DNA of 41,294 nucleotides from NCBI GenBank assembly GCA_045541495.1, contig JAZQJE010000071.1:1-41294 (forward strand), in the 5' to 3' direction. Positions within the stretch are counted from its first letter, which is position 1; every line of letters starts with the position of its first letter. Position numbers and translations under genes: made by a program. Source of the DNA: RGIG3009 sp045541495 (lineage in GTDB: Bacteria; Bacillota; Clostridia; Oscillospirales; Acutalibacteraceae). This document shows, one piece after another, positions 30,275 through 39,185 of the stretch. Below the pieces are notes generated by a model. It made no database searches. It was given only the letters and a program-made list of their open reading frames with translations, and had not been told where the DNA came from.

Positions 30275-31498
30275 ATGAAAAAATCGCGTTTAAGAAAATA
30301 CGCCTCTCTCATTGCCCGAACAGGCGTTAATATTCAAAAAGGACAAACCGTGATTGTTCAAGCCGAGTTGGATCAACCGGAATTTGTAAAAATGGTGGTT
30401 GAAGAATGTTACCGTGCGGGAGCGTCAAAAGTGGAAGTGGAGTGGAGTTATCAACCTCTCACCAAGATTCATGTGCGCCACCGTTCGTTAAAAACATTAT
30501 CCACGGTAGAAAACTGGGAAGTGGAAAAACTGCGCCATCGTGCAGATAAATTGCCCGCCATGATCTATTTGCTCTCTGAAGATCCCGACGGACTCAACGG
30601 TATCAATCAAGAAAAACACATGAAATCCTACCAGGCCCGCTACCGTATCATTAAACCCTTCCGCGATCAAATGGATACTCATTATCCTTGGTGTATTGCC
30701 GCTGTTCCCGGTGCCGCATGGGCAAAGAAAATGTTCCCTAATGAGCGAGTGTCCCGCGCCATAGAATTGTTATGGGAAGCGATTTTGGATACGTCTCGTG
30801 TAGACGAAGATCCGGTACAGGCATGGAACGAGCACAACCGAGATTTGGCAGAGCGGTGCCGCTATCTCAATTCATTGGAGATCGAATCGCTCGAATATAC
30901 CGCTTCTAACGGTACGCAGCTAACCGTAGGCATGATTCCCGATGCAGAATTTTTAGGCGGCGGTGAATACACGCAAGAAGGACAGTTCTTTAACCCCAAC
31001 ATCCCCACGGAAGAAGTGTTTATCACCCCCATGCGCGGCAGCGCGGAAGGAGTTGTTTATTCCAGTCGTCCCCTTTCCTACCGTGGACAGTTAATCGAAA
31101 ATTTCTCCATCCGTTTTGAAAACGGACGAGCGGTAGAGGTACATGCGGAAAAGAATGAAGAATTGCTGCGTCAAATGATTGCGATGGATGACGGGGCGGC
31201 CTGCTTGGGAGAATGTGCCCTTGTTCCTTATGACTCCCCCATTCGTCGATCGGAATTGTTATTTTACAATACCTTATTTGACGAAAATGCGGCTTGTCAT
31301 TTAGCATTGGGTGAAGGCTTCCGCAACTGTATCAAGAACTTCAGCCAATACACGTTAGAAGAATGTCATGCCAAAGGTGTTAACGACTCCATGATCCACG
31401 AAGATTTTATGATCGGTACCGACGATCTTTGCATCATCGCTCATACTCGTGACGGAAAACATGTGCCGATTTTCAAAGACGGTAACTGGGCATTTTAA
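30275..31498 (+). CDS. M29-family metal aminopeptidase
   Basis: A 407-residue aminopeptidase (AmpS/AmpT/PepS type) that removes N-terminal residues in the cytoplasm. Start ATG 30275 follows AAGGTGGGG. Family signs: IQKGQTVIVQAELDQPEFVK, the metal-site block FLGGGEYTQEGQFFNPNIPT followed by EEVFITP (expected E ligands), HLALGEGF (H) and NDSMIHEDFMIGT (H, D). apt follows 16 nt later in the same operon. Confidence 0.92.
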   Translation: MKKSRLRKYASLIARTGVNIQKGQTVIVQAELDQPEFVKMVVEECYRAGASKVEVEWSYQPLTKIHVRHRSLKTLSTVENWEVEKLRHRADKLPAMIYLLSEDPDGLNGINQEKHMKSYQARYRIIKPFRDQMDTHYPWCIAAVPGAAWAKKMFPNERVSRAIELLWEAILDTSRVDEDPVQAWNEHNRDLAERCRYLNSLEIESLEYTASNGTQLTVGMIPDAEFLGGGEYTQEGQFFNPNIPTEEVFITPMRGSAEGVVYSSRPLSYRGQLIENFSIRFENGRAVEVHAEKNEELLRQMIAMDDGAACLGECALVPYDSPIRRSELLFYNTLFDENAACHLALGEGFRNCIKNFSQYTLEECHAKGVNDSMIHEDFMIGTDDLCIIAHTRDGKHVPIFKDGNWAF

Positions 31499-31514
31499 AA
31501 AGGAGTGTTTGTAA

Positions 31515-32039
31515 ATGAAAACCGTAAAAGATTATGTGGTTACCATCCCCGATTTTCCCGAAGAGGGCATCATGTTCCGTGATATTACGTCTGTTTTACA
31601 GGATGCCGACGGATTTAAACTGGCGATCGACGAACTGCAAAAGAAACTGGAAGGATTGGAATTCGATGTGATCGCAGGCGTGGAGTCTCGCGGGTTCGTA
31701 TTTGGTGCGCCGCTGGCTTACAATTTGGGAAAGCCGTTTGTTCCCGTTCGTAAAAAGGGCAAACTTCCCCGCGAAGTGGTATCGGAAGAGTATTCTCTCG
31801 AATACGGTACAGCAACCATTGAAATGCACAAAGACGCCATCCAAGCAGGGCAACGGGTGGTATTGATCGACGATTTGATCGCTACCGGCGGCACCATGTT
31901 AGCCGCCGCTCATTTAGTAGAGCAGGTGGGCGGTAAAGTGGTCAAAATGCTGTTCTTATTGGAACTGGCAGGATTGGAAGGCCGCCGATTATTACAAGAA
32001 TATGAAGTGGACACCGTGGTTACATACGAAGGAAAATAA
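31515..32039 (+). CDS. apt: Adenine phosphoribosyltransferase
   Basis: A 174-residue purine salvage enzyme making AMP from adenine and PRPP. Start ATG 31515 with AAGGAG upstream. FPEEGIMFRDITSVL is the Apt N-terminus, and VVLIDDLIATGGTM is the PRPP loop. Second gene of the operon with the aminopeptidase. Confidence 0.96.
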   Translation: MKTVKDYVVTIPDFPEEGIMFRDITSVLQDADGFKLAIDELQKKLEGLEFDVIAGVESRGFVFGAPLAYNLGKPFVPVRKKGKLPREVVSEEYSLEYGTATIEMHKDAIQAGQRVVLIDDLIATGGTMLAAAHLVEQVGGKVVKMLFLLELAGLEGRRLLQEYEVDTVVTYEGK

Positions 32040-32083
32040 AAAAGAAGCGCTGATCACTAAGAGTCGCACTTTAAAGGATAGCA

Positions 32084-32120
32084 AAAAAGCTGTGTGGAAA
32101 TTCACACAGCTTTTTGTCTT
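32084..32120 (+). terminator. Terminator after apt
   Basis: AAAAAGCTGTGTG/CACACAGCTTTTT, 13 bp, loop GAAATT, then TTTTTGTCTT. Confidence 0.9.
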
Positions 32121-32190
32121 ATACCGTAACAAGCAGAGAAAATGTACATCACATTTTCCACTTGTTAGGAGAACCTAAAACCCTTTACAA

Positions 32191-32399
32191 TCAATTTTCA
32201 TCTGACTTTGAAACACAGCAAATAAACTCACCACGCTCAAAATTTATATCAAAAGTACTTACAACATCTAATAAGTCAACATTAAAGAACATTTCTTCAT
32301 CATCTATAAATTTTTCGTATAAAAATTCAAAGAGTACTTCCTTGCTTATTTTAATAACTCGGACACTATTTTTATCAAATTTTTTCTTTTTCTATCCAT
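32191..32399 (-). pseudogene. Frameshifted small gene (about 70 residues)
   Basis: ATG 32399 has a good ribosome site (AAGGTG, 7 nt) and starts MDRKRKN, but stops after 17 codons. One base shifted inside the A-rich run, a second frame stays open to TGA 32191 and encodes a normal-looking acidic protein (FDKNSVRVIKISKEVLFEFL, then MFFNVDLLDVVSTFDINFER). Adding one base (or removing two) in the A-run at about 32380-32392 restores a single frame. AT-rich like accessory DNA. Could be decay, slippage control or a sequencing error in the homopolymer. Confidence 0.55.
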
Positions 32400-32462
32400 A
32401 GCGTTTCACCTTGCAAATTACCGATTAGTTGTATTGCTGATCCGTAAAGAGAATATTTTAAA

Positions 32463-32492
32463 ATACCCGTGGTTTCGAAAAACTACGGGTAT
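32463..32492. other. 13-bp hairpin ATACCCGT...
   Basis: Arms 32463-32475 and 32480-32492 with one G-U and loop CGAA, upstream of the frameshifted gene. Could end plus-strand read-through (T run at 32500-32503) or be a remnant; orientation unclear. Confidence 0.4.
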
Positions 32493-32544
32493 AGCTCGTT
32501 TTTAGAAAACCGCTAAATTACATAAATGCTTTCTATTTTACTAT

Positions 32545-32567
32545 GCATAAGGGTACAACCCTTATGC
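32545..32567 (+). other. Perfect hairpin in the antiporter leader
   Basis: GCATAAGGGT/ACCCTTATGC, 10 bp, 3-nt loop, followed by GGGGGGATTTTTA. About 95 nt before the antiporter gene. Confidence 0.5.
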
Positions 32568-32660
32568 GGGGGGATTTTTATTCAAAAACTTCATCTTTTG
32601 GCTTGTATTCTCGGGAAGACCGTAGTATACTTCTGAAAGATGTTGTTTTTATGAAAGAAG

Positions 32661-33968
32661 ATGTCGGCTTTGAGTACATTATTATCTGTTTCTGTAGCAC
32701 TGTTGGCGGGTTTGTTAATGACCCGTCTGTTTAAACCGTTAAAATTACCGTCTGTCACCGCCTATTTGATTGCGGGTGTCTTGGTAGGGCCCTACTGCCT
32801 TGGGGCATTACATATGCTTCCCGGCCTTGGCTTTTCTTCCGCGCAAGAGGTGGAAAGCCTGTCGCTGATTTCCGAAGTGGCCCTCGGTTTTATCGCATTT
32901 TCCATTGGTAATGAATTCCGTTTAAGTGATTTGAAAAAGACAGGGAAGCAAGCGCTCATCATCGGTATCGTACAAGCTTTGGTTGCCACCTTGTTTGTAG
33001 ATGTTGCTTTGTTTATTGTGCATTTGATCATTCCCGATAAATTTACCGTTTCACAAGTGATTACCTTAGGTGCCATTGCCACCGCTACTGCACCGGCGGC
33101 AACATTGATGGTGGTGCGCCAATACAAAGCCCACGGACCGCTAACAAAATTGCTTTTGCCAATTGTGGCATTAGACGATGCAGTGGGCTTGATCGTGTTT
33201 GCAGTATCATTCGGCTTGGCGAAGACCTTCGTCAGCGGATCGGTCGATCTTATTTCCATCTTAGTAAATCCCTTGATGGAAATTGTGTGTTCGTTGCTGT
33301 TGGGTGCCGCTATGGGATGGGTACTGACACAGTTGGAAAAACTGTTCAACTCCAACACGAACCGCCTAAATCTCACCATCGGCATTGTATTTTTGACCGC
33401 CTCGCTGTCTATGTTGGATTTCCATATCGGCGCGATGCATATTCAATTTTCCTCGTTGCTTGTTTGTATGATGCTTGGCACGATCTTCTGTAACATTTGT
33501 CCGTTATCCACCGATTTGATGGCCGCCTCAGACAAATGGACCTCACCGCTGTTTGCGTTATTCTTTGTTGTCAGCGGTGCGGAATTGGAATTGAGCGTTT
33601 TCACGGATATTGCCATTGTTTGTATCGGCCTAGTGTACATTGTGTTCCGCTCTTTTGGAAAATACAGCGGTACGCTCGCCAGTGCTAAAGCAGTAAAATG
33701 CGAACCCCAAATTTGCAAATATCTCGGCATCACCTTGTTACCTCAAGCAGGTGTTGCGCTGGGAATGTGCGCCACCGCCATGCAGTTGGGCGAGGAAGGT
33801 CGCTTAATTCGCAATATCACGTTGTTTGCTGTGCTGATCTATGAATTGGTAGGTCCGCTCTTGACCCGTATGGCTCTCACCGCCGCGGGTGAGATCAAAC
33901 CCATGTCCGACGAAGTAAAACAACGCCGTCAAAACAAACTGGAAGCCGCCAAACAAAATGAAAAGTAA
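32661..33968 (+). CDS. CPA2-family cation/proton antiporter
   Basis: A 435-residue membrane protein with about 11-13 hydrophobic helices, starting at ATG 32661 (GAAAGAAG upstream). LKLPSVTAYLIAGVLVGPYC (first helices), ATATAPAATLMVVRQY and LPIVALDDAVGLIVFAVSFG with the paired aspartates DD of the ion site match Na+/H+ exchangers of the NapA/KefB type. No C-terminal TrkA-N or UspA domain, so it is a short form ending in a basic tail (VKQRRQNKLEAAKQNEK). Exchanges Na+ or K+ for H+. Confidence 0.88.
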   Translation: MSALSTLLSVSVALLAGLLMTRLFKPLKLPSVTAYLIAGVLVGPYCLGALHMLPGLGFSSAQEVESLSLISEVALGFIAFSIGNEFRLSDLKKTGKQALIIGIVQALVATLFVDVALFIVHLIIPDKFTVSQVITLGAIATATAPAATLMVVRQYKAHGPLTKLLLPIVALDDAVGLIVFAVSFGLAKTFVSGSVDLISILVNPLMEIVCSLLLGAAMGWVLTQLEKLFNSNTNRLNLTIGIVFLTASLSMLDFHIGAMHIQFSSLLVCMMLGTIFCNICPLSTDLMAASDKWTSPLFALFFVVSGAELELSVFTDIAIVCIGLVYIVFRSFGKYSGTLASAKAVKCEPQICKYLGITLLPQAGVALGMCATAMQLGEEGRLIRNITLFAVLIYELVGPLLTRMALTAAGEIKPMSDEVKQRRQNKLEAAKQNEK

Positions 33969-33986
33969 GAAAGAAGTGCTGACCAA

Positions 33987-34389
33987 TGAACTGCCCCCAA
34001 TTGTGCGGGCAGTACAAAAATAGCCTAAATGGTAGTTATAATTAAATTTCAAGCAACAAACTGACTTCGTTTTTCAAGCGGGGTCAGTTTTGTTTTTAAT
34101 TGAATGCGATGGCTGTTGTAAAAATGAATGTATTCACCTGTGAGGAGGCGAGCCTCCTCATAGGTCTGGAGTTTTACGCGGTAAATACACTTCGTTTTGA
34201 GAATAGAGAAGAAATTTTCCGCTGTTTCTCTCAAGGGGTGTCCCCGCTTCAAGTATTCTATTATCTCTTTTTCATATTCCTTAATGCTTCGATATTTTCT
34301 TGGCATAACAAAACTTCCTATGGTAGTGTTTTAATTCTACCATAGGAGGCTATTTTTTCTATTGTCCGTTTTTACTGGACTTGTTCACA
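33987..34389 (-). mobile_element. Deletion derivative of an IS3/IS150-type element
   Basis: About 400 bp. The right end (34363-34389) reads, inward, TGTGAACAAGTCCAGTAAAA, a typical IS3-group terminal repeat; the left end starts TGAACTGCCCCC. Both ends share an inner block (AATAGCCT...ATGGTAG...AATTAAA), confirming an inverted pair. Only one fused frame remains inside. Confidence 0.75.
34049..34306 (-). pseudogene. Fused OrfA-OrfB transposase remnant of IS3
   Basis: An 85-codon frame from ATG 34306. Residues 1-28 (MPRKYRSIKEYEKEIIEYLK and RGHPLRET) are the start of OrfA; from ENFFSILKTKCIYR onward it is the last 55 residues of the OrfB integrase (FYNSHRIQLKTKLTPLE). The helix-turn-helix and DDE core are missing, so it cannot transpose, although the in-frame fusion remains translatable. 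Confidence 0.85.
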
Positions 34390-34412
34390 ATGCGGCTTAT
34401 CTTTTTATGTTT

Positions 34413-34685
34413 TTACAAATCCTGCAGATCGGCGGCGGAACTATCGTTTTCTAAATTATCCCGTGCCAGATCGGTATCAATCGCCGCATAGGTATCGGAG
34501 ATGGGTTTCTCCTGTGATATCGGCACCGAATGGTACACCTTTTGCGGCGGTTTTGTATCAGCTATGATCGCATTTAACGGCGCTTTACCGTGCTTGGCTT
34601 TCCCTTGGATCTCCGGTATGGGCGCAACGGTATTGCGCGGCTTTGTATGTGTGCGGTCAATTCTTTTCATTCCCTTGTTTGGCAT
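34413..34685 (-). CDS. Conserved hypothetical basic protein (90 residues)
   Basis: Starts at ATG 34685 with GAGGTGAG upstream. Product begins MPNKGMKRIDRTHTKPRNTV and continues PIPEIQGKAKHGKAPLN; low complexity, basic at the front and acidic at the end. I cannot name it; short proteins with this PNKGM...PEIQGKAK style occur in Oscillospiraceae. Downstream of adenosine deaminase on the same strand, 41 nt away. Confidence 0.65.
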   Translation of the reverse strand: MPNKGMKRIDRTHTKPRNTVAPIPEIQGKAKHGKAPLNAIIADTKPPQKVYHSVPISQEKPISDTYAAIDTDLARDNLENDSSAADLQDL

Positions 34686-34726
34686 TACTCTCACCTCAGG
34701 ATTAGTGTTTCCCTAAGGTAATTCCT

Positions 34727-35707
34727 CTATCCGCCGTAACAAGAACAAATTTGCGCTTTGAGTTGCGCTTTTGTTTCACTGTCCACAAAAGCGGCATCGG
34801 CAGAGTTTAACAACAGCATCTTCACCTCTCTATTCGTTAATTTAAAAGTATCAATCAAGATCCGCCATTCTCTCTCAATCGAAGTAGCCGATACGGTAAT
34901 ATTATCGGTATTAACAGTCACCCTGACCCCTGCATCCATCAGGGTGCGCAGAGGATATTCCTCAAGGTGACGGAAAACGGCGGTATTCAAATTACTGGTG
35001 GGACACAACTCCAATGTAACTCCTGATTTTGCTAACTTTTTCATCAGAGCCTTGTCCTCGGCGGCACGCACGCCATGTCCGATACGGAAAGCACCAAACG
35101 TCATGGCGCGGCGAACACTATCCGGGCCGTCGGCTTCCCCTGCATGGATGGTGAAAGGGATAGCCAACTCACGAGCATAGGCAAACAGGTCAGCAAACTC
35201 ATCGGTTGGATACCGTGCTTCCGCCCCTGCTAGATCCGCTGCCGCAACACCTTTCCCCCAATAGGCGTTCGCCAACGAGAGTGTCTCTCGGTTTTCTTTC
35301 ATATTATCCGATCCGCGCATGCAACACAAAATAAGCGTGTTGGGCAATGCTGTCTGTCGTGAACCGCGGATAGCCGCTTTCACGACTTGTTCCTGCGACA
35401 GACCTTTTTGGCAATGCAGCTGCGGTGCAAAGCGGATCTCCGCATAGATCACATCTTGTTCTTTTAATTTTTCACCAAGACGGTAAACGGCGGTTTCGAT
35501 GGCGTCTTCCGTTTGCAACAGTGACAGCGGAAACTCAAATTTTTTGAGATATTCATTCAAATCACGGCAATCCTCATCAACCGTCAACAACCGTCGCAGT
35601 TGTTCATCGCCGGGCAAGGAGATCCCTTGGCGCGCGGCTAAGCACTTCACGGTGGGCAATGGCAATGATCCGTCTAAATGCAAATGAAGATCGATCCAAC
35701 AGCACAT
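34727..35707 (-). CDS. add: Adenosine deaminase
   Basis: A 326-residue zinc enzyme converting adenosine to inosine. Start ATG 35707 with AAAGGAG upstream; a longer frame upstream has no ribosome site. Zinc and catalytic motifs: DLHLHLDGSLPL (HxH, residues 6-8), FTIHAGEADGP (H and the catalytic E), RIGHGVRA (H), and RVTVNTDNITVS (the D zinc ligand; the next position is N rather than D, as also seen in other Firmicute versions). Cytoplasmic purine salvage, functionally linked to apt nearby. Confidence 0.9.
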   Translation of the reverse strand: MCCWIDLHLHLDGSLPLPTVKCLAARQGISLPGDEQLRRLLTVDEDCRDLNEYLKKFEFPLSLLQTEDAIETAVYRLGEKLKEQDVIYAEIRFAPQLHCQKGLSQEQVVKAAIRGSRQTALPNTLILCCMRGSDNMKENRETLSLANAYWGKGVAAADLAGAEARYPTDEFADLFAYARELAIPFTIHAGEADGPDSVRRAMTFGAFRIGHGVRAAEDKALMKKLAKSGVTLELCPTSNLNTAVFRHLEEYPLRTLMDAGVRVTVNTDNITVSATSIEREWRILIDTFKLTNREVKMLLLNSADAAFVDSETKAQLKAQICSCYGG

Positions 35708-35900
35708 AGAGCGTTTCTCCTTTCCGTTATAATATATCACATTCATTGGATAATCATAACCACTTGTAAATCGACACAAGCCTGTGAATATAATCTTTAC
35801 ACGCTTCGGCTTCTATAATTTCAATTTGCTTATACTCACATAATTTTCGCAACATTATTCCTATTTATCCCACCAGCACAGCTGATGGTTCATTACTACA

Positions 35901-35936
35901 AAAGAAAAACCACCGATACCCAAAGGAATATCGGTG
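35901..35936 (-). terminator. Terminator after tRNA-Ala
   Basis: Minus-strand CACCGATA/TATCGGTG (8 bp) followed by GTTTTTCTTTT. Confidence 0.85.
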
Positions 35937-35941
35937 ATTTT

Positions 35942-36017
35942 TGGTGGAGACGAAGAGGATCGAACTCTCGACCTTACGGATGCGAACCGTACGCTCTCCC
36001 AGCTGAGCTACGCCCCC
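35942..36017 (-). tRNA. tRNA-Ala, anticodon CGC
   Basis: 76 nt with CCA encoded. Acceptor GGGGGCG with CGTCTCC contains the G3-U70 pair, the identity mark of alanine tRNA. D arm GCTC...GAGC, anticodon stem TACGG/CCGTA around loop TTCGCAT (anticodon CGC, reading GCG), T arm GAGAG/CTCTT with TTCGATC. Confidence 0.95.
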
Positions 36018-36033
36018 GAATGAACCGTCAATT

Positions 36034-36062
36034 ATTCTATCTCAAAAATTGACGGTTGTCAA
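36034..36062 (-). promoter_or_regulatory. Promoter of tRNA-Ala
   Basis: Minus strand TTGACA (36062-36057), 17 nt, TAGAAT (36039-36034); start about 10 nt before the tRNA. The promoter is covered by an inverted repeat AACCGTCAATT/AATTGACGGTT (36023-36057), which may also end ispD transcripts. Confidence 0.75.
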
Positions 36063-36068
36063 GCCTAT

Positions 36069-36764
36069 TTACAGTAAATTTTTATAGATACTTTGGGCAA
36101 TGGTATAATCTTCCGGCGTGGTGATCTTGATATTGGTGTAGGCACCTTCCACCACATAAACCGGCCGTTTGCAAATCACACAGATCTTGCAAGCATCGGT
36201 TAGGACCGCCTTTTCTTCGGCGGTCAGCAACCCATACAGTTCTTTGATCTCCCCTACCCGAAAACTTTGGGGTGTTTGCATTTGATACAATCCCCGACGG
36301 TCGGGGATTTCGGCAATGATCTTACCATCGTTGCTACGGAAAATGGTATCCACACTGGGCACTGCCGTCCCCGTAGCACCGTACCGTTTCACAGCTTCGA
36401 TATTCTCTTCGATCATTTTTAAGGTAACAAACGGGCGCACCGCATCGTGAGAAATGATGAAATCATCGTCTGTAGCACCTGCAGCCTTAATGACACGCAT
36501 CAATGTTTCGTTGCGGTCTTCCCCACCTGCTGTTACGATCACACGATGTTTCTGTTGCGACGCATATTGACTCACCAGTTTCTGTGTATGAACCAGCCAA
36601 TCGGCGTGAACGCCGATCACGATCTTTTCCAGTTGCACGCAAGATAAAAACCGTTCCAACGTATGCACCAAAATAGGTTTATCTCCAAGGAGTAAAAACT
36701 GTTTGGGACAGTCCGCCCCCATGCGCGCGCCGACACCGCCGGCCATGATCGCACCGAAAATCAT
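36069..36764 (-). CDS. ispD: 2-C-methyl-D-erythritol 4-phosphate cytidylyltransferase
   Basis: A 231-residue MEP-pathway enzyme making CDP-ME from MEP and CTP for isoprenoids. Start ATG 36764 with GGGAGGG upstream. GAIMAGGVGARMG...PKQF (nucleotide loop and lysine), VTAGGEDRNETL and ISHDAVRPFV are family signatures. Follows glyQS by 20 nt; probably one transcript. A teichoic acid TarI-type cytidylyltransferase is a weaker alternative. Confidence 0.88.
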   Translation of the reverse strand: MIFGAIMAGGVGARMGADCPKQFLLLGDKPILVHTLERFLSCVQLEKIVIGVHADWLVHTQKLVSQYASQQKHRVIVTAGGEDRNETLMRVIKAAGATDDDFIISHDAVRPFVTLKMIEENIEAVKRYGATGTAVPSVDTIFRSNDGKIIAEIPDRRGLYQMQTPQSFRVGEIKELYGLLTAEEKAVLTDACKICVICKRPVYVVEGAYTNIKITTPEDYTIAQSIYKNLL

Positions 36765-36783
36765 GAACTGTCCCTCCCTGTTT

Positions 36784-38187
36784 TTAGAATGCAATTTTAT
36801 CCGTCAAATACTGTTTCAGATCAGCGATGGCTACACGCTCTTGTTCCATGGTATCCCGATCGCGCACCGTCACACAACCATCGGTTTCGGAATCAAAATC
36901 GTAGGTAATGCAGAACGGCGTGCCGATCTCATCTTCACGGCGATACCGTTTGCCGATGGACCCCGCTTCGTCGTAGTCCACCATGAAATCTTTGGCCAGC
37001 ATTTGATGGATCTCCAATGCTTTTTCGCCCAATTTCTTGGACAACGGCAACACCGCCGCTTTAAAGGGTGCCAAAGCGGGATGTAGACGCAATACCACGC
37101 GAACATCTTGTTTCTCGGCGTCTACCACTTCTTCGTCGTAGGCATCGCACAATACCGCCAACACACTGCGTTCCACACCCAAACTGGGTTCTACCACATA
37201 TGGGATATAATGCTCACCGGTTTCTTGATCAAAATAAGTCAAGTCTTTACCCGATGTATTTTGATGTTGGGTCAGGTCGTAGTCGGTGCGATCCGCCACA
37301 CCCCACAATTCGCCCCAACCAAAGGGGAATAAGAATTCAAAGTCGGTAGTGGCTTTGGAATAGAAACACAACTCTTCCGGATCATGGTCGCGCAAGCGAA
37401 TGTTCTCATCTTTTAAGCCGATAGCCAACAGCCAATCGTGGCAGAATTGACGCCAATAGGCAAACCATTCCAGATCGGTGCCGGGTTTACAGAAAAATTC
37501 CAGTTCCATCTGCTCAAATTCACGAACACGGAAAATGAAGTTACCGGGAGTGATCTCGTTACGGAATGATTTGCCGATCTGGCCGATACCGAAAGGTAAT
37601 TTCTTACGGCTGGTACGTTGGACATTCACAAAGTTGGTAAAAATACCTTGCGCAGTTTCGGGGCGCAGATACACGGTGTTTTTGGCATCTTCCGTAACGC
37701 CCTGGAAGGTTTTAAACATCAGATTAAATTGACGGATGTCGGTGAAATCGTGTTTGCCGCAGGTGGGACAGGGAATGTTGTGTTCTTCCACAAACGCTTT
37801 CATTTCCTCTTGAGAGAACGCGTCGATGGGTTTGGGTAATTCAAAACCATTTTCTCCGCACCAATCCTCAATCAGTTTATCCGCACGGTAACGCTCGTGG
37901 CATTGGCGACAATCCATCAGCGGATCGGAAAAGCCCGCCAAGTGGCCCGATGCCACCCAGGTTTGCGGGTTCATCAAAATGGCGGCATCCAATCCCACGT
38001 TATAGGGATTTTCCTGCACGAATTTTTTCCACCATGCTTTTTTGATATTGCTTTTCAGTTCCGCGCCCAAGGGTCCATAGTCCCATGTGTTGGCAAGACC
38101 GCCGTAGATCTCGGAACCGGGATATACAAAACCGCGACCTTTACACAAAGCCACGATCTTTTCCATTGTTTTTTCGGTGTTTTTCAT
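36784..38187 (-). CDS. glyQS: Glycine--tRNA ligase, dimeric GlyQS/GRS1 type
   Basis: A 467-residue class II synthetase of the homodimeric type. Start ATG 38187 with GGAGG upstream. KGRGFVYPGSEIYGGLANTW and DYGPLGAELK (motif 1 region), RPETAQGIFTNFVNVQRTSR with FGIGQIGKSFRNEITPGNF (motif 2), FEQMELEFF and EPSLGVERSVLAVL (motif 3) are all present; CRQCHERYR and CPTCGKHDF form a zinc site. The promoter lies about 30 nt upstream, leaving no space for a T-box leader. Confidence 0.96.
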   Translation of the reverse strand: MKNTEKTMEKIVALCKGRGFVYPGSEIYGGLANTWDYGPLGAELKSNIKKAWWKKFVQENPYNVGLDAAILMNPQTWVASGHLAGFSDPLMDCRQCHERYRADKLIEDWCGENGFELPKPIDAFSQEEMKAFVEEHNIPCPTCGKHDFTDIRQFNLMFKTFQGVTEDAKNTVYLRPETAQGIFTNFVNVQRTSRKKLPFGIGQIGKSFRNEITPGNFIFRVREFEQMELEFFCKPGTDLEWFAYWRQFCHDWLLAIGLKDENIRLRDHDPEELCFYSKATTDFEFLFPFGWGELWGVADRTDYDLTQHQNTSGKDLTYFDQETGEHYIPYVVEPSLGVERSVLAVLCDAYDEEVVDAEKQDVRVVLRLHPALAPFKAAVLPLSKKLGEKALEIHQMLAKDFMVDYDEAGSIGKRYRREDEIGTPFCITYDFDSETDGCVTVRDRDTMEQERVAIADLKQYLTDKIAF

Positions 38188-38270
38188 AATCGGTACCTCC
38201 GCAGTATGTACTTCTTAATTATAGTAATCGGGAAAGTGTAAAAAGTCAATGTTTTTTGTCAATAAAACAA

Positions 38271-38299
38271 TGGACAGAAACGGTTTGTTATGTTATAAT
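38271..38299 (+). promoter_or_regulatory. Promoter of the transketolase operon
   Basis: TGGACA (38271-38276), 17 nt, TATAAT (38294-38299). Confidence 0.75.
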
Positions 38300-38337
38300 A
38301 AATGCTAATGATGGCTTCTGAAAAGGGAGGAATAAAA

Positions 38338-39183
38338 ATGGATGCTTGTATGCGCAAGCAATTGGCGGCAAAAGCCACCCGTGTCCGCATGGCGGTCATT
38401 GAGGGTACTTTCCACGCCAAAAGCGGTCATCCGGGCGGATCGTTATCGGCTGCCGATGTGATGACATACTTGTACTTTAATGAAATGAACACGGATGTGA
38501 ACAATCCCACTTGGGCGGATCGCGACCGTTTTGTACTTTCCAAGGGTCACTGCGCACCGGGATTATACGGTGTACTGGCGCTGAAAGGATTTTTTCCCGA
38601 AAGCGAGATCCAATCCCTGCGTCACATCGGCGCCATGTTGCAGGGACACCCCTGCATGACCAACACCCCCGGTGTGGATATGTCCACCGGCTCGCTGGGT
38701 CAAGGTGTTTCCACTGCTGTGGGTATGGCTCTCGCCGCCAAACTGGATAACAAAGACTATCGAACCTATGCCGTGTTGGGCGACGGCGAGATCGAAGAAG
38801 GTCAGGTTTGGGAAGCCGCCATGTTTGCCGCTCACAAGCAACTGGACAATCTGTGTATCGTTGTGGACAACAACAACTTACAGATCGACGGCTCCGTAGA
38901 AGAAGTCAACTCCCCCTACCCCATTCCCGAAAAATTCGCCGCGTTCGGTTGGAACGTCATCGTCATTGACGGCCATGATTTTGATCAGATGGAAGCCGCT
39001 TTCAACGCCGCTCGCGAATGCAAAGGAAAACCTACCGCCATTATTCAAAAGTCCATTAAAGGTAAAGGCGTTTCCTTTATGGAAAACCAAGTGGGTTGGC
39101 ACGGTTCTGCTCCCAACGCCGAGCAATATGAGCAGGCAATGACTGAACTGAAAGCCACATTGGCGAAGTATGAGGAGGTGTGA
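38338..39183 (+). CDS. tktN: Transketolase, N-terminal subunit
   Basis: A 281-residue thiamine diphosphate-binding half of transketolase (pentose phosphate pathway). Start ATG 38338 with GGGAGGA upstream. FHAKSGHPGGSLSAADVMTY and LGDGEIEEGQVWEAAMFAAH with VVDNNNLQIDG (GDG...N ThDP motif) are clear. Works with the C-terminal half encoded 2 nt downstream; split transketolase is usual in Clostridia. Confidence 0.95.
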   Translation: MDACMRKQLAAKATRVRMAVIEGTFHAKSGHPGGSLSAADVMTYLYFNEMNTDVNNPTWADRDRFVLSKGHCAPGLYGVLALKGFFPESEIQSLRHIGAMLQGHPCMTNTPGVDMSTGSLGQGVSTAVGMALAAKLDNKDYRTYAVLGDGEIEEGQVWEAAMFAAHKQLDNLCIVVDNNNLQIDGSVEEVNSPYPIPEKFAAFGWNVIVIDGHDFDQMEAAFNAARECKGKPTAIIQKSIKGKGVSFMENQVGWHGSAPNAEQYEQAMTELKATLAKYEEV

Positions 39184-39185
39184 TC

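Noticed and set aside
32114..32401. A 95-codon plus-strand frame after apt.
   Set aside because: Its start lies inside the apt terminator region with no ribosome site, and the opposite strand has a better frame and a real ribosome site.
38259..38264. TTGACA as the -35 of glyQS.
   Set aside because: Spacing to the TATAAT near 38215 is far above 18 nt.
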